64,000 nucleotides of DNA from positions 186,001 through 250,000 of the forward strand of contig NZ_JANQBC010000004.1 of assembly GCF_024721995.1 (NCBI RefSeq), in the 5' to 3' direction. The notes below the pieces were generated by a model. That model had not been told where the DNA came from. It saw only the letters and a program-made list of their open reading frames with translations, and searched no databases. Positions 26,881 through 34,982 of this stretch are shown in pieces. This DNA comes from Paenibacillus radicibacter (GTDB lineage: Bacteria; Bacillota; Bacilli; Paenibacillales; NBRC-103111). Each line of letters begins with the position of its first letter. The first letter of the stretch is position 1. The position numbers were made by a program, and so were the translations under genes.

Positions 26881-27577
26881 TTGTAAAATACCTCGGCAAC
26901 ATCGACATCACATTCGTCTTATGCCAATAAATCTCCGCACCTGAAATCGCGTACTTATCAACGGGTAGCTTCTTACCCGCCTTCACATCGGTTACACGAT
27001 TCACGATCGCAATTGCTTCAGCTCTCGTCGTTGTGCCATCAGGGGCAACGTCCCCATTGCCTTTGCCATGCACGATTCCAGCTTTCGCTGCTTCCCATAG
27101 CCACTGTTTCTCTTCAATCTCACCGAACTCATATTTAAGTGCAGCTGCGCGTCCTGCGAGCTTTACCATCTCTTTGCGTGGAATGGCTTCTTCCATGCTG
27201 CTTGCTGTAAAATCATTCTTGTAAAAGCCTTCTTTGGTTGCTGCGGCAACAAATTTGTCGTACCAGTTTGCTCCATCCGCACCATTAGGTAACTTGAGTG
27301 CTGTCGTTAACAACTTAATGAACTCCGAACGCTTTACTTCCTGATCAGGTCGGAATGATCCATCTTCATAGCCAGCTGCAATGCCGCCTTCCACGGCTTT
27401 CATAATATCTGCCGCTGCCCAATGCCCACCAATATCTGTAAAATTCGCTGGAGCTGCATAGGCAACTTTCAATCCCTCACTTTTTCCTTGTAGCAAATTC
27501 CCCATACCCGTAAATCCACTACCTACTAACGCTACTAGTAAAGCCGAACTTACAACTACTCTCTTCTTCAATCTCAT
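26318..27577 (-). CDS. S-layer homology domain protein
   Basis: A 419-aa exported protein with a signal peptide ending near AYA/AP. Three SLH-type modules follow: FTDIGGHWAAADIMKAVEGG, then a divergent one around WYDKFVAAATKEGFY, and WLWEAAKAGIVHGKGNG...TRAEAIAIVNRV. SLH modules bind pyruvylated secondary cell-wall polymer. The C-terminal 210 residues resemble no family I know and are AT-rich in their coding. The third of three in-frame start codons is preferred because AAGGAGG lies nine bases before it. Operon partner of the 1130-aa protein. Confidence 0.85.
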   Translation of the reverse strand: MRLKKRVVVSSALLVALVGSGFTGMGNLLQGKSEGLKVAYAAPANFTDIGGHWAAADIMKAVEGGIAAGYEDGSFRPDQEVKRSEFIKLLTTALKLPNGADGANWYDKFVAAATKEGFYKNDFTASSMEEAIPRKEMVKLAGRAAALKYEFGEIEEKQWLWEAAKAGIVHGKGNGDVAPDGTTTRAEAIAIVNRVTDVKAGKKLPVDKYAISGAEIYWHKTNVMSMLPRYFTKPYKYDDGSYDKFRDDLMHEEKADGNYIAETERFVVIDLDDKNDPNRHLIPEGSKRFIFSTRQAVDVSNGGYAVIAVNKLKVKKNVANFDLILSAYTFIGGDIRNVNDLSKKAQKLDGLIVNDANKSSNGALIAKENTTVTYITGQFIPKGDWIADPTMEVTFSPIGKFNTPMSNLLSSWTRKEISN

Positions 27578-27723
27578 CACCATTTGCCTCCTTATGTATC
27601 ATCACAATCAATCTATTAACTCTGAAATTTCAAATAAAATAGCACCCTCCTAGTTCATGCTTGTTCCTACCAATCTTAACTCATTTGGTTAATTCAGTAA
27701 ATTATTGATACGCTTAATTATGG

Positions 27724-27760
27724 AAAAAAAGTGCCCAACCTAAATAACAGGTTGGGCACT
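27724..27760 (-). terminator. Terminator of the nucleotidase gene
   Basis: AGTGCCCAACCT and AGGTTGGGCACT pair perfectly and are followed by seven T residues on the minus strand. Confidence 0.92.
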
Positions 27761-27800
27761 CGCTGCTTGCGAAGTGTATCTCACATATGAGAAGAAACGA

Positions 27801-29666
27801 TTATTTTACAACAACAATACGATCTTCTGTTTTAGGATTTAGTGTTTTCATCTTAATAATCTCTGCTTCCATCAAGTCGTAGAAAGTTACGCCTGTGTTG
27901 AATGCACCTGGTTGCTTCAAGGAAGTATAACCGTCGCCACCAGCGATCATGAAGTCGTTCGTTGCTACCTTGTACTTTTTGCTAAGGTCAAGGTCTTTAC
28001 CGCCAACTTTCACGTCAATTACACGGGAACCAACTGCTTTCGTTGGGTTGTAAGAGAAGGACATACCACTGATTTGTGGGAAGCGTCCGCCGCCTGTTTC
28101 AACTTGGCTTACACCATTTTCAAGTGCTGCTTTAAGGTCGCTTCCTGTTACTTCAACAACTGCTAAAGTATTAGGGAACGGGAATACCGTTTGAAGCATT
28201 TTCTTCGTGATATCGCCTGCTAACATCTTGTCACGGATACCGCCACCGTTCGTGATTGCAACGTCAGCTTCAAATCCAGGGATAGATTGAGTACGCTCAC
28301 GCATAATGTCTGCAGTTAGGTTACCCAAGTTTGTTTCTTGAGCACGCACTAATGTACGATCGCCATCCAAGTTAACTTCAGCTTTCGCGATTACGATGTT
28401 AAGAGCATCATCGATTTTCTTCGCGATTTCGTCTACCATTTTCGCTACTTTTGGATCAGCTGCAACTGTCTCGTCGTACTCTTTCAAGCCGCCGGAGAAT
28501 TGTACAAGCTCATTCTTGAAGTAGAACAAGTCTGCACGACCTAAGGATTTACCGTATTCCCAGTCTTGCACGATGTATGTACCGTTCACCACTTCTGGTG
28601 TTTTAAGAGGAGTATGTGAGTGTCCGCCAACGATTAGATCGATGCCAGGAACATTCTTCGCGATTTCACGGTCAACGTCCACACCTACGTGGGATACGAC
28701 AACAACGTGATCTGCTTTTTTCTTAAGCTCAGGTACTAATTTCTTAGCAATTTCAACTGGGCTCTTGAAAGTTAAACCTTTAACATTGTCTGGGTGTGTA
28801 ACAACTGGTGTTTCTTCTGTTACAAAACCAAGGAATGCGAATTTCTTACCGCCAATTTCTGCATAATGAACCGGTTGCAAGAACTCTGTACCATCTTCTT
28901 TAAATACGTTGGAGCTAATTACAGGGTAATCCAATTGATCACGAAGTTTAAGCAATTGATCTGCACCAAAGTCAAATTCGTGGTTACCAGCAGCCATTGT
29001 CTCATATGCCAAGTGGTTCAAAATTGGAAGAATGGATTCACCTTTGAATTGGTTCGTGTAGATTGTACCTTGGAACGTATCCCCTGCATCAAGCAATAGG
29101 AAGTTCGGGTTTTCTTTACGCCATTCATTGATCAATGTAGCCATTTTTGCATAACCAAACTCTTTACCGCTCTTATTCTCAACGATGTGACCGTGTACGT
29201 CATTTGTGTGTCCAATAGTAATCTGAGTTGTTACAGCAGTACCAAGTGCTTGAATGAATGCTTCTCTTGTTACTGTGCTGTCACCAGTTAAATCAAGCTT
29301 CACGCTTAATTTAGCTGCAATCTCAACAACACGATTAGCTGATAGAGTTGCGTCAGGTTTCAATGATTCTTCTTTTGTGATAGCACCAGCTGTTAGACTT
29401 GCGTCAATTGCTCCTGCTGCCCAATGCGCTCCGGAAGCTGCTTTAGGAACTTCACCGTTCACTCTAGCAACCAAAGTTACAACTTCTGCTAATGTTACAG
29501 CACGTTTCAAAGCAAGATCCCCGCCTTGATCACCTACAACGATAGCTTTCTTTTGCATCCAATCGGAATGATTTACAGCTTGTAGAGGTGCTGCACCTAC
29601 GCTACCAACAGCAAGCGCTGAAGCAAGCACACCTGCGGAAATCATGACACTAAGTTTTCTTTTCAA
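27801..29666 (-). CDS. Secreted 5'-nucleotidase/metallophosphatase with N-terminal SLH-like region
   Basis: A 621-aa exported protein. Signal peptide (residues 1-28), an SLH-like region (about 35-150), then a calcineurin-like metallophosphatase domain with GHTNDVHGHI, LLDAGDTFQG, AGNHEFDFG and GGHSHTP metal-ligand blocks, and a 5'-nucleotidase C-terminal domain (TNGGGIRDK, ATNDFMIAGGDGY). It probably releases phosphate or nucleosides from nucleotides or UDP-sugars at the cell surface. The start is TTG at 29666, with AGAGGGG eight bases upstream. A longer TTG frame has no ribosome site. Confidence 0.9.
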   Translation of the reverse strand: MKRKLSVMISAGVLASALAVGSVGAAPLQAVNHSDWMQKKAIVVGDQGGDLALKRAVTLAEVVTLVARVNGEVPKAASGAHWAAGAIDASLTAGAITKEESLKPDATLSANRVVEIAAKLSVKLDLTGDSTVTREAFIQALGTAVTTQITIGHTNDVHGHIVENKSGKEFGYAKMATLINEWRKENPNFLLLDAGDTFQGTIYTNQFKGESILPILNHLAYETMAAGNHEFDFGADQLLKLRDQLDYPVISSNVFKEDGTEFLQPVHYAEIGGKKFAFLGFVTEETPVVTHPDNVKGLTFKSPVEIAKKLVPELKKKADHVVVVSHVGVDVDREIAKNVPGIDLIVGGHSHTPLKTPEVVNGTYIVQDWEYGKSLGRADLFYFKNELVQFSGGLKEYDETVAADPKVAKMVDEIAKKIDDALNIVIAKAEVNLDGDRTLVRAQETNLGNLTADIMRERTQSIPGFEADVAITNGGGIRDKMLAGDITKKMLQTVFPFPNTLAVVEVTGSDLKAALENGVSQVETGGGRFPQISGMSFSYNPTKAVGSRVIDVKVGGKDLDLSKKYKVATNDFMIAGGDGYTSLKQPGAFNTGVTFYDLMEAEIIKMKTLNPKTEDRIVVVK

Positions 29667-29824
29667 TTGAAATACCCCTCTCAAAATAATCTCTATGAAA
29701 ATAGCAACATGTCTATTCTAACCGATAATCTACTAGAATTGTACGTAAGTTAATAAAATTCATTAAAACTTCCGAACATACAACATATACTGTAAATTAT
29801 GAAATTAATTGTATGCCATAACAG

Positions 29825-29851
29825 CAAAAAAACCTCAGAAAGTGTCTGAGA
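29825..29851 (-). terminator. Terminator of the phosphodiester glycosidase gene
   Basis: Minus-strand CTCAGA/TCTGAG hairpin followed by seven T residues. Confidence 0.8.
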
Positions 29852-29867
29852 TTTCATTGCAATTTCC

Positions 29868-31211
29868 TTATGGCTTCGGAGAATTCGTAGTCTCCGGCTT
29901 TTTACTAGCTTCTGTATTTCCTTGATTCGGTGAAGGTTTGGTGCTATTCTTGGCACCATTGTCACTTGGTTTCGTAGTCGAATTACCCGGCTGCTTGGTT
30001 CCTTGTGGTTCTGGAGATTTCGTTGCACTTGGCGACTTACTAGGTCCTGGTGAATTCTTCCCTGTAGAAGGAGATGTTCCGGGTTTGCTGCTTGGACTTG
30101 GGGATGGTGATTTATTCTTATTGTACCAAGACTTATTCGGATCATATGTACCACCTGGATCAATGCTCTTAAGACCCTGCCAAATGTTATTCACTTTCAC
30201 ATCATCCGAGTTCTCAAATACGAGAAATGCGGTAGGAAGCGTTCGCTCGCCACCATCTGGTGAAGAAGGTTTAGTTATGACATTGCCATCTAACACCATC
30301 TCTGCAGATGAACCACCATCAAGGAATCCTGCGTTCACACAACCTTCTGCAAGCAATAAATCTTGCACTTCACGATAAGTTGCTCCAACACTATGTTTCT
30401 GTCTACCATCAATGACGATAAAGATAACTGTACCATCTTTACGCTGACCAAGAGCCGTTCGTGGATGAATCCCGCCCCCACCATCACCACTCGTAATTAG
30501 AGGTTGGCCATTGGCGATAATACGAGGATAGAAGGAAACAGCTTCACTTACTTGCTTCTCTTTCAGCTCCTTGGTCGAGTATTTGCCGATGAGCAGAACA
30601 CCATCTTTCGTAAAACCGACAATATGCTGAGGGGTAGTTTCTGCTGTATCATTATGTAAGACCTCACCACCTGACATCACGATACCAATTGGGGCAAAAC
30701 CGTTCCCAAACCCACCCGGATCGATGAATCCACCCGCATTCACACCTGCAAGCGCGCCAGTCCGTTTCACCATCGACGATACACGCTCACCTACGCCTTG
30801 CTTGCCGGGTACGACAATTCGGATCGCTTTAGGATCATATACATACATCTTCTTACCGACCCAACGCGTGCCGGATATATCTTCAACTTTAATTAGTTCA
30901 CCTTGACGCTTCTCTTCTTGCGTAACATCTACTTCTTTCATGTCTTGAGGGACTTCTGCGTTCTTGTCACTGAGTTCAAATAACGCTTGTACCATTTCAT
31001 CACGCTTAGCTCCGCCAACGAAGAACCATGCCCAGTCTCGGTGCTGAGTCGTAATCGCTGTCTCAGCAAGCAACATCCGAAGCTTAGCTCCTGCTGGTGT
31101 TAAGTAAAGTAAATTTGAACCGATAAATATTGTAACTGCAATCACGAACAAGATTCGTTTCCAGCGACCCCATCTGCGAAAGCCGGTCATCTGTTGTCCT
31201 GCGAGATTCAC
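29868..31211 (-). CDS. Phosphodiester glycosidase family protein (NAGPA domain), membrane-anchored
   Basis: A 447-aa protein with an N-terminal signal anchor (RILFVIAVTIFIGSNLLYLT), a NAGPA-type domain (about residues 130-345: GVNAGGFIDPGG, VIDGRQKHSVGATYREVQDLL, AGFLDGGSSAEMVLDG), and a C-terminal 90-residue tail rich in Pro, Ser, Thr and Lys, typical of a wall-spanning spacer. Family members cleave GlcNAc-1-phosphodiesters or related cell-wall sugar phosphodiesters. The GTG at 31211 follows GGGAGGG by six bases; an ATG at 31190 is possible. Monocistronic, divergent from the Crp/Fnr-type gene. Confidence 0.85.
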   Translation of the reverse strand: MNLAGQQMTGFRRWGRWKRILFVIAVTIFIGSNLLYLTPAGAKLRMLLAETAITTQHRDWAWFFVGGAKRDEMVQALFELSDKNAEVPQDMKEVDVTQEEKRQGELIKVEDISGTRWVGKKMYVYDPKAIRIVVPGKQGVGERVSSMVKRTGALAGVNAGGFIDPGGFGNGFAPIGIVMSGGEVLHNDTAETTPQHIVGFTKDGVLLIGKYSTKELKEKQVSEAVSFYPRIIANGQPLITSGDGGGGIHPRTALGQRKDGTVIFIVIDGRQKHSVGATYREVQDLLLAEGCVNAGFLDGGSSAEMVLDGNVITKPSSPDGGERTLPTAFLVFENSDDVKVNNIWQGLKSIDPGGTYDPNKSWYNKNKSPSPSPSSKPGTSPSTGKNSPGPSKSPSATKSPEPQGTKQPGNSTTKPSDNGAKNSTKPSPNQGNTEASKKPETTNSPKP

Positions 31212-31343
31212 TCGTATCCCTCCCGCCCTAAATTGGAAAAATTTATAGTTCCTTCTCCCATATTACCATACTTCATCTTTACAATCTTCATCCATTTTTG
31301 TAATGTAACATGATACAACTATTATCAGGTGAGGTGATTTTCA

Positions 31344-32045
31344 ATGAGCAAAGTGGATCCATTTCAAGCGATGCTTGCTTCCCTGCCCGTCTTTAGCGAA
31401 CTGAATGAACACGAATTGCGACAATTAGCGAATATTGCACATACGTACACGATACCTCGTAAATCGAACCTTTTTAACCAGAATGATCCGAGAACGAGCA
31501 CCTTTTTTATTCTAAGCGGTATTGTGAAATTGTATAAAGTCGATGCAGTCGGCAACGAGCATACACTTAATTTTATTAAAGCTGGTGAAATGTTCCCGCA
31601 CACGGGGTTTTTCGATGATTCTCCATACGATGTTTCAGCTGAGACGGTTGAGGAAACAATTATATCCGTCATCCCGATCCAAGCTTTCGAACAATTATTA
31701 ATTGAAAATCCTGTTATTTCTGTAAAAGTCATGCGCATGATGGGGCGCCTCGTTCGTGAATTACAGACTAAGCTTCAAGAGTTCGGCAGTGGTGATGTCA
31801 ATTTACGTGTTGCATCCGTATTGCAGCAACTGAGCAGTAAACATGGCGTCGATCAACCCGAAGGTCTACTAATCAATCTTCCCCTTACGAATCAAGATGT
31901 TGCGTCCATGGCGAGCACGTCTCGTGAAACCGTTAATCGTTTTCTAAACCAATTGAAAAAATTAGATATTATTGCGATGAGAAAACATAAAATTACGATT
32001 CTAAACATGGTTGCGCTCAGTGCGTACTTAAATAACTTGAACTAA
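31344..32045 (+). CDS. Crp/Fnr-family transcriptional regulator
   Basis: A 233-aa protein with an N-terminal cyclic-nucleotide-binding fold (residues 15-130) and a C-terminal winged helix (TNQDVASMASTSRETVNRFLNQLKKLDII). It contains no cysteine, so it does not bind a 4Fe-4S cluster like Fnr; the cAMP-binding Arg/Ser signature is also not evident. The effector is unknown. An inverted repeat TTGTA-11-TACAA (31298-31318) upstream of the ribosome site could be its own operator. Its position between surface and redox genes gives no firm target. Confidence 0.85.
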   Translation: MSKVDPFQAMLASLPVFSELNEHELRQLANIAHTYTIPRKSNLFNQNDPRTSTFFILSGIVKLYKVDAVGNEHTLNFIKAGEMFPHTGFFDDSPYDVSAETVEETIISVIPIQAFEQLLIENPVISVKVMRMMGRLVRELQTKLQEFGSGDVNLRVASVLQQLSSKHGVDQPEGLLINLPLTNQDVASMASTSRETVNRFLNQLKKLDIIAMRKHKITILNMVALSAYLNNLN

Positions 32046-32046
32046 C

Positions 32047-32083
32047 AAAAAAGGGAGTCGGCCGTGTGGCTGCTCCCTTTTTT
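32047..32083. terminator. Bidirectional terminator
   Basis: AAAAAAGGGAG and CTCCCTTTTTT flank an inner GCC/GGC stem. It serves the Crp/Fnr-type gene and the convergent ridA gene. Confidence 0.88.
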
Positions 32084-32098
32084 CCGTATAAACCTGTA

Positions 32099-32476
32099 TT
32101 AAAGTGATGCGATAAATTCGATTTCCACAAGACCATCCTTCGGCAGGCGAGCAACTTCAACAGTGCTGCGTGATGGGAAGGGTTCTGCGAAATATGTTTT
32201 GTACACATCGTTCATTGCTGCGAAATCGTTCATATCCTTTAGAAAAACCGTCGTCTTTACGATATGGCTCATGTCCATGCCGGATGCAGCAAGAATTCCT
32301 TTGATATTGTTCAGAGATTGAATCGTCTGCGCTTCAATCGTCTCTGCAAGTTCACCTGTCTCTGGGTTAATGCCAAGCTGACCGGAAGAGAAAATCATAT
32401 CGCCTAGACGAATTGCTTGTGAATAAGGACCAATCGCACTTGGTGCTTGTGTTGTTGAGATTACTTCTTTTCCCAC
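32099..32476 (-). CDS. ridA: RidA family enamine/imine deaminase
   Basis: A 125-aa protein with the family pattern VISTTQAPSAIGPYSQAI at the N-terminus, SGQLGINPETGEL, and the C-terminal PSRSTVEVARLPKDGLVEIEFIA, including the key Arg. RidA hydrolyses reactive 2-aminoacrylate-type imines from PLP enzymes. The GTG at 32476 was chosen because AAAGGAG lies nine bases upstream and the product begins exactly where homologues do. An ATG 27-30 bases further upstream would add a non-homologous leader. Confidence 0.9.
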   Translation of the reverse strand: MGKEVISTTQAPSAIGPYSQAIRLGDMIFSSGQLGINPETGELAETIEAQTIQSLNNIKGILAASGMDMSHIVKTTVFLKDMNDFAAMNDVYKTYFAEPFPSRSTVEVARLPKDGLVEIEFIASL

Positions 32477-32561
32477 TTTACTACACTCCTTTTTCTCGGA
32501 CATCATGTCCCCTTTTATACCAAATATTATACATGTTATCTTGTTCACATGAAAGAACAGC

Positions 32562-32591
32562 AAAAAACCGTGGAACTCTCGCCCCACGGTC
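32562..32591 (-). terminator. Terminator of the flavoprotein gene
   Basis: Minus-strand ACCGTGG/CCACGGT stem followed by T residues. It separates the flavoprotein gene from ridA. Confidence 0.85.
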
Positions 32592-32614
32592 TCACTTATT
32601 TTATAAATACAAAC

Positions 32615-33184
32615 TTAAGCTTTAAGTACATCGTGATCGACATAGCGTTGACCCTTGATCTCGCTAATCACGTTAATTGCAACTCGCGCACCATCACCTG
32701 CTGTAATGATCGAATGCACGCTCACACCTGCAGCCACACCCGCTGCCCAGATGCCAGGCGTTGACGTACGACCGAACTCATCCACTTCTGCAACGAACTT
32801 AATCCGAGGCTCTGTGCCATCCACAATCGTTAGTCCACTATTCTCTGCAAGCTCTGGAATTGCGCCAGTTGCAAGAATGACATGCTTAGCTTCGTAATTA
32901 CCGCCTTCTGTCTCAACGACAAGACCTTCGCCTGCTTCCGCTTCCCCGACAAAAGTGACCTTCGTCTCCACGATCTCTGCACCAAACTTAAGCGCCTGCT
33001 TCTTGCCTAACTCCACCATACTTGGACCATCAATCTCCATGACCCCATAGTGATTCTCAATCCATGCACGCTTCGTCATGCCTTTATCGTTATCCAGCAC
33101 CAACGTCTTTAAACCTGCTTTCGCACTAAAAATTGCTGCACTTGCCCCTGCTGGTCCTGCACCTACAATAATAATATCGTACAT
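32615..33184 (-). CDS. Minimal thioredoxin-reductase-like FAD protein without NADPH domain
   Basis: A 189-aa protein with the FAD-binding GAGPAGASAA loop at residues 8-17, ATGAIPE near residue 105, and a C-terminal block GIWAAGVAAGVSVHSIITAGDGARVA that corresponds to the GDxR region completing FAD binding. The NADPH-binding domain and CxxC that normally lie between these halves in thioredoxin reductase are absent. It must receive or donate electrons through another partner, or serve as a flavin carrier. A strong promoter with an 18-bp palindrome lies upstream. Confidence 0.8.
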   Translation of the reverse strand: MYDIIIVGAGPAGASAAIFSAKAGLKTLVLDNDKGMTKRAWIENHYGVMEIDGPSMVELGKKQALKFGAEIVETKVTFVGEAEAGEGLVVETEGGNYEAKHVILATGAIPELAENSGLTIVDGTEPRIKFVAEVDEFGRTSTPGIWAAGVAAGVSVHSIITAGDGARVAINVISEIKGQRYVDHDVLKA

Positions 33185-33259
33185 CTCAATCTCTCCTTTT
33201 TTAAAAATATTTTGGGAAATCGTCGCACTTGCGAAACTCTTTTTGTATAATTATCATAT

Positions 33260-33307
33260 ATATTAGTATACTAATATTAGAATAGAAAAATACATCTGTC
33301 GTGTCAA
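33260..33307 (-). promoter_or_regulatory. Promoter and palindromic operator of the flavoprotein gene
   Basis: On the minus strand TTGACA (33302-33307) and TATTCT (33279-33284) are separated by 17 bp. Directly after the -10 lies the perfect 18-bp palindrome ATATTAGTATACTAATAT (33260-33277), covering the expected transcription start. This is a classic repressor site layout. The divergent SufR-like gene begins at 33388. Confidence 0.65.
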
Positions 33308-33387
33308 ATCCGTTTCATAATTTACTTCTCACGATAGATCGGGTAAACTGTCAATAATTGTAGAATGAAATTAGGAGGTGACCTTAA

Positions 33388-34053
33388 ATGAAACATAACG
33401 AACCAGACCTCTCTACGCGTCGTATCATTCTGAACATGCTTAAGACAAGTGGTCCACTAAGCGCACGTGATATTACCGATAATCTGGAAATTACCGAAAT
33501 GGCTGTACGCCGTCATATTCAGACGTTAGAACGTGATGGATTGATTAAATCCTCATTACTGCGTCAATCGATGGGACGGCCTACTTCTGTATATACATTA
33601 ACCGAACAAGCGGAAGAACTTTTCCCGAAAAATTATCATCAGCTCACACTCGACTTTCTCGATCTGCTCTGCGATGAAGATGGCGACGAGAAGATGGTTG
33701 AGAAACTATTTGAAAAACGTCAGAATAAGCTTCACGATAAATACCAAACATCCATGAAGGATATGGATTTGGCGGAGAAAGTGAACATTCTCTCGGAAAT
33801 TCAGAATGCGAATGGTTATATGACAGAGCTTGAGCAAGCAGACAACGGCGATTATATCCTTAAGGAATTCAACTGCCCGATTTCGCAAATTGCGAATCAG
33901 TACAATCAAGCTTGCCAATGTGAACTCAAACTGTTCGAATCACTGTTAGATGTAGATGTAACCCGTACAGAATGCTTAGCGAAAGACGGCAACAAGTGCG
34001 TCTATGTCATCTCCAACCCGGATAAAAAGAAGAATACAAAAGAACAGCCGTAA
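33388..34053 (+). CDS. SufR-like winged-helix regulator with C-terminal cysteine cluster
   Basis: A 221-aa protein. Residues 8-75 form a winged helix (RRIILNMLKTSGPLSARDIT, MAVRRHIQTLERDGLIKS), followed by the family link GRPTSVYTLTEQAEELFPKNY. The C-terminus carries Cys163, Cys176, Cys178, Cys196 and Cys204; the spacing C-X12-C-X27-C matches the Fe-S-binding pattern of cyanobacterial SufR as I recall it. It is therefore probably an Fe-S or redox-responsive repressor. AGGAGGTGA precedes the ATG. It lies between the flavoprotein gene and sodA. Confidence 0.78.
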   Translation: MKHNEPDLSTRRIILNMLKTSGPLSARDITDNLEITEMAVRRHIQTLERDGLIKSSLLRQSMGRPTSVYTLTEQAEELFPKNYHQLTLDFLDLLCDEDGDEKMVEKLFEKRQNKLHDKYQTSMKDMDLAEKVNILSEIQNANGYMTELEQADNGDYILKEFNCPISQIANQYNQACQCELKLFESLLDVDVTRTECLAKDGNKCVYVISNPDKKKNTKEQP

Positions 34054-34071
34054 GAACGGCTATTTTTTTCA
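34046..34071 (+). terminator. Terminator of the SufR-like gene
   Basis: AGCCGT and ACGGCT around AAGA, followed by ATTTTTTT. The stem overlaps the last codons of the gene. Confidence 0.85.
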
Positions 34072-34092
34072 CTTACTTTCTATACATTTATA

Positions 34093-34121
34093 TTGACTTA
34101 TTATAATAAGTGGTAGATAAT
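34093..34121 (+). promoter_or_regulatory. sodA promoter with palindromic operator in the spacer
   Basis: TTGACT (34093-34098) and GATAAT (34116-34121) are 17 bp apart. The perfect palindrome CTTATTATAATAAG (34097-34110) overlaps the -35 and fills the spacer. A near-identical element lies before the catalase gene. Confidence 0.65.
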
Positions 34122-34159
34122 AACGATATAAGATCCAACATACCAAGGAGGAATTCACT

Positions 34160-34771
34160 ATGGCTTACCAATTACCAGCTCTACCTTACGCAAACAATGC
34201 ACTTGAACCACACATCGACGAAACGACAATGATGATCCACCACGATCGTCATCACAACACATATGTAACGAACGTAAACGCAGCACTTGAGGGTCATGAT
34301 GAACTTGCAGCGAAATCCGTTGAAGAGTTGATCGCAAACCTAGATGCAGTTCCTGAGAACATCCGCACAGCAGTACGCAACAACGGTGGCGGTCACGCGA
34401 ACCACTCCCTATTCTGGGAAATCATCGGTCCTAACGGCGGCGGCGAGCCAACTGGCGCAATCGCAGCTGCAATCGATAGCGAGCTTGGCGGTTTCGCGAA
34501 GTTCAAAGAAGATTTCGCGAAAGCAGCAACAACACGCTTCGGTTCCGGCTGGGCATGGTTGAGCGTGAATGCAGAAGGTAAACTTGTTGTTTCCTCCACA
34601 CCTAACCAAGACTCCCCAATCATGGAAGGTTTGACACCTGTTCTTGGTCTTGACGTATGGGAGCATGCTTACTACTTGAACTACCAAAACAAGCGTCCTG
34701 ATTACATTGGCGCGTTCTGGAACGTTGTGAACTGGGATGCAGTAAACGCTCGTTACGCTGCTTCTAAGTAA
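34160..34771 (+). CDS. sodA: Superoxide dismutase, Mn/Fe type
   Basis: A 203-aa protein with all four metal ligands in family context: His in EPHIDETTM, His in [10 protein letters not shown], and Asp and His in [27 protein letters not shown] and the Gln in the TPNQDSP block suit the Mn-type enzyme of Bacillota. It converts superoxide to O2 and H2O2 in the cytoplasm. AAGGAGG precedes the ATG. Monocistronic, with promoter and terminator visible. Codon use looks highly optimised. Confidence 0.96.
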   Translation: MAYQLPALPYANNALEPHIDETTMMIHHDRHHNTYVTNVNAALEGHDELAAKSVEELIANLDAVPENIRTAVRNNGGGHANHSLFWEIIGPNGGGEPTGAIAAAIDSELGGFAKFKEDFAKAATTRFGSGWAWLSVNAEGKLVVSSTPNQDSPIMEGLTPVLGLDVWEHAYYLNYQNKRPDYIGAFWNVVNWDAVNARYAASK

Positions 34772-34857
34772 GCTTTTGCTTCGCAGAAATATTTTGCAAG
34801 ATAAGGAAGCGGAGACCTCAGAATCCCACACTCTTTATCTTTCAAATAGCATGACAA

Positions 34858-34895
34858 AAGACGTGCAAGCCACTCCTGGTTTGCACGTCTTTTTG
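34858..34895 (+). terminator. Terminator of sodA
   Basis: AAAGACGTGCAA pairs with TTTGCACGTCTTT and is followed by TTTGTATG. Confidence 0.88.
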
Positions 34896-34982
34896 TATGA
34901 AAAATTGTAACCACCCAGTAAACTATACGTAGAAGTAATGTGCTAATGTTGGGAGTAAAACACCCTAGAGGAGGACTTTCAT

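Noticed and set aside
29750-30163. 137-codon minus-strand frame over the glycosidase tail and terminator
   Set aside because: An off-frame reading of the Pro/Ser/Thr-rich tail; it runs through the terminator of the real gene.
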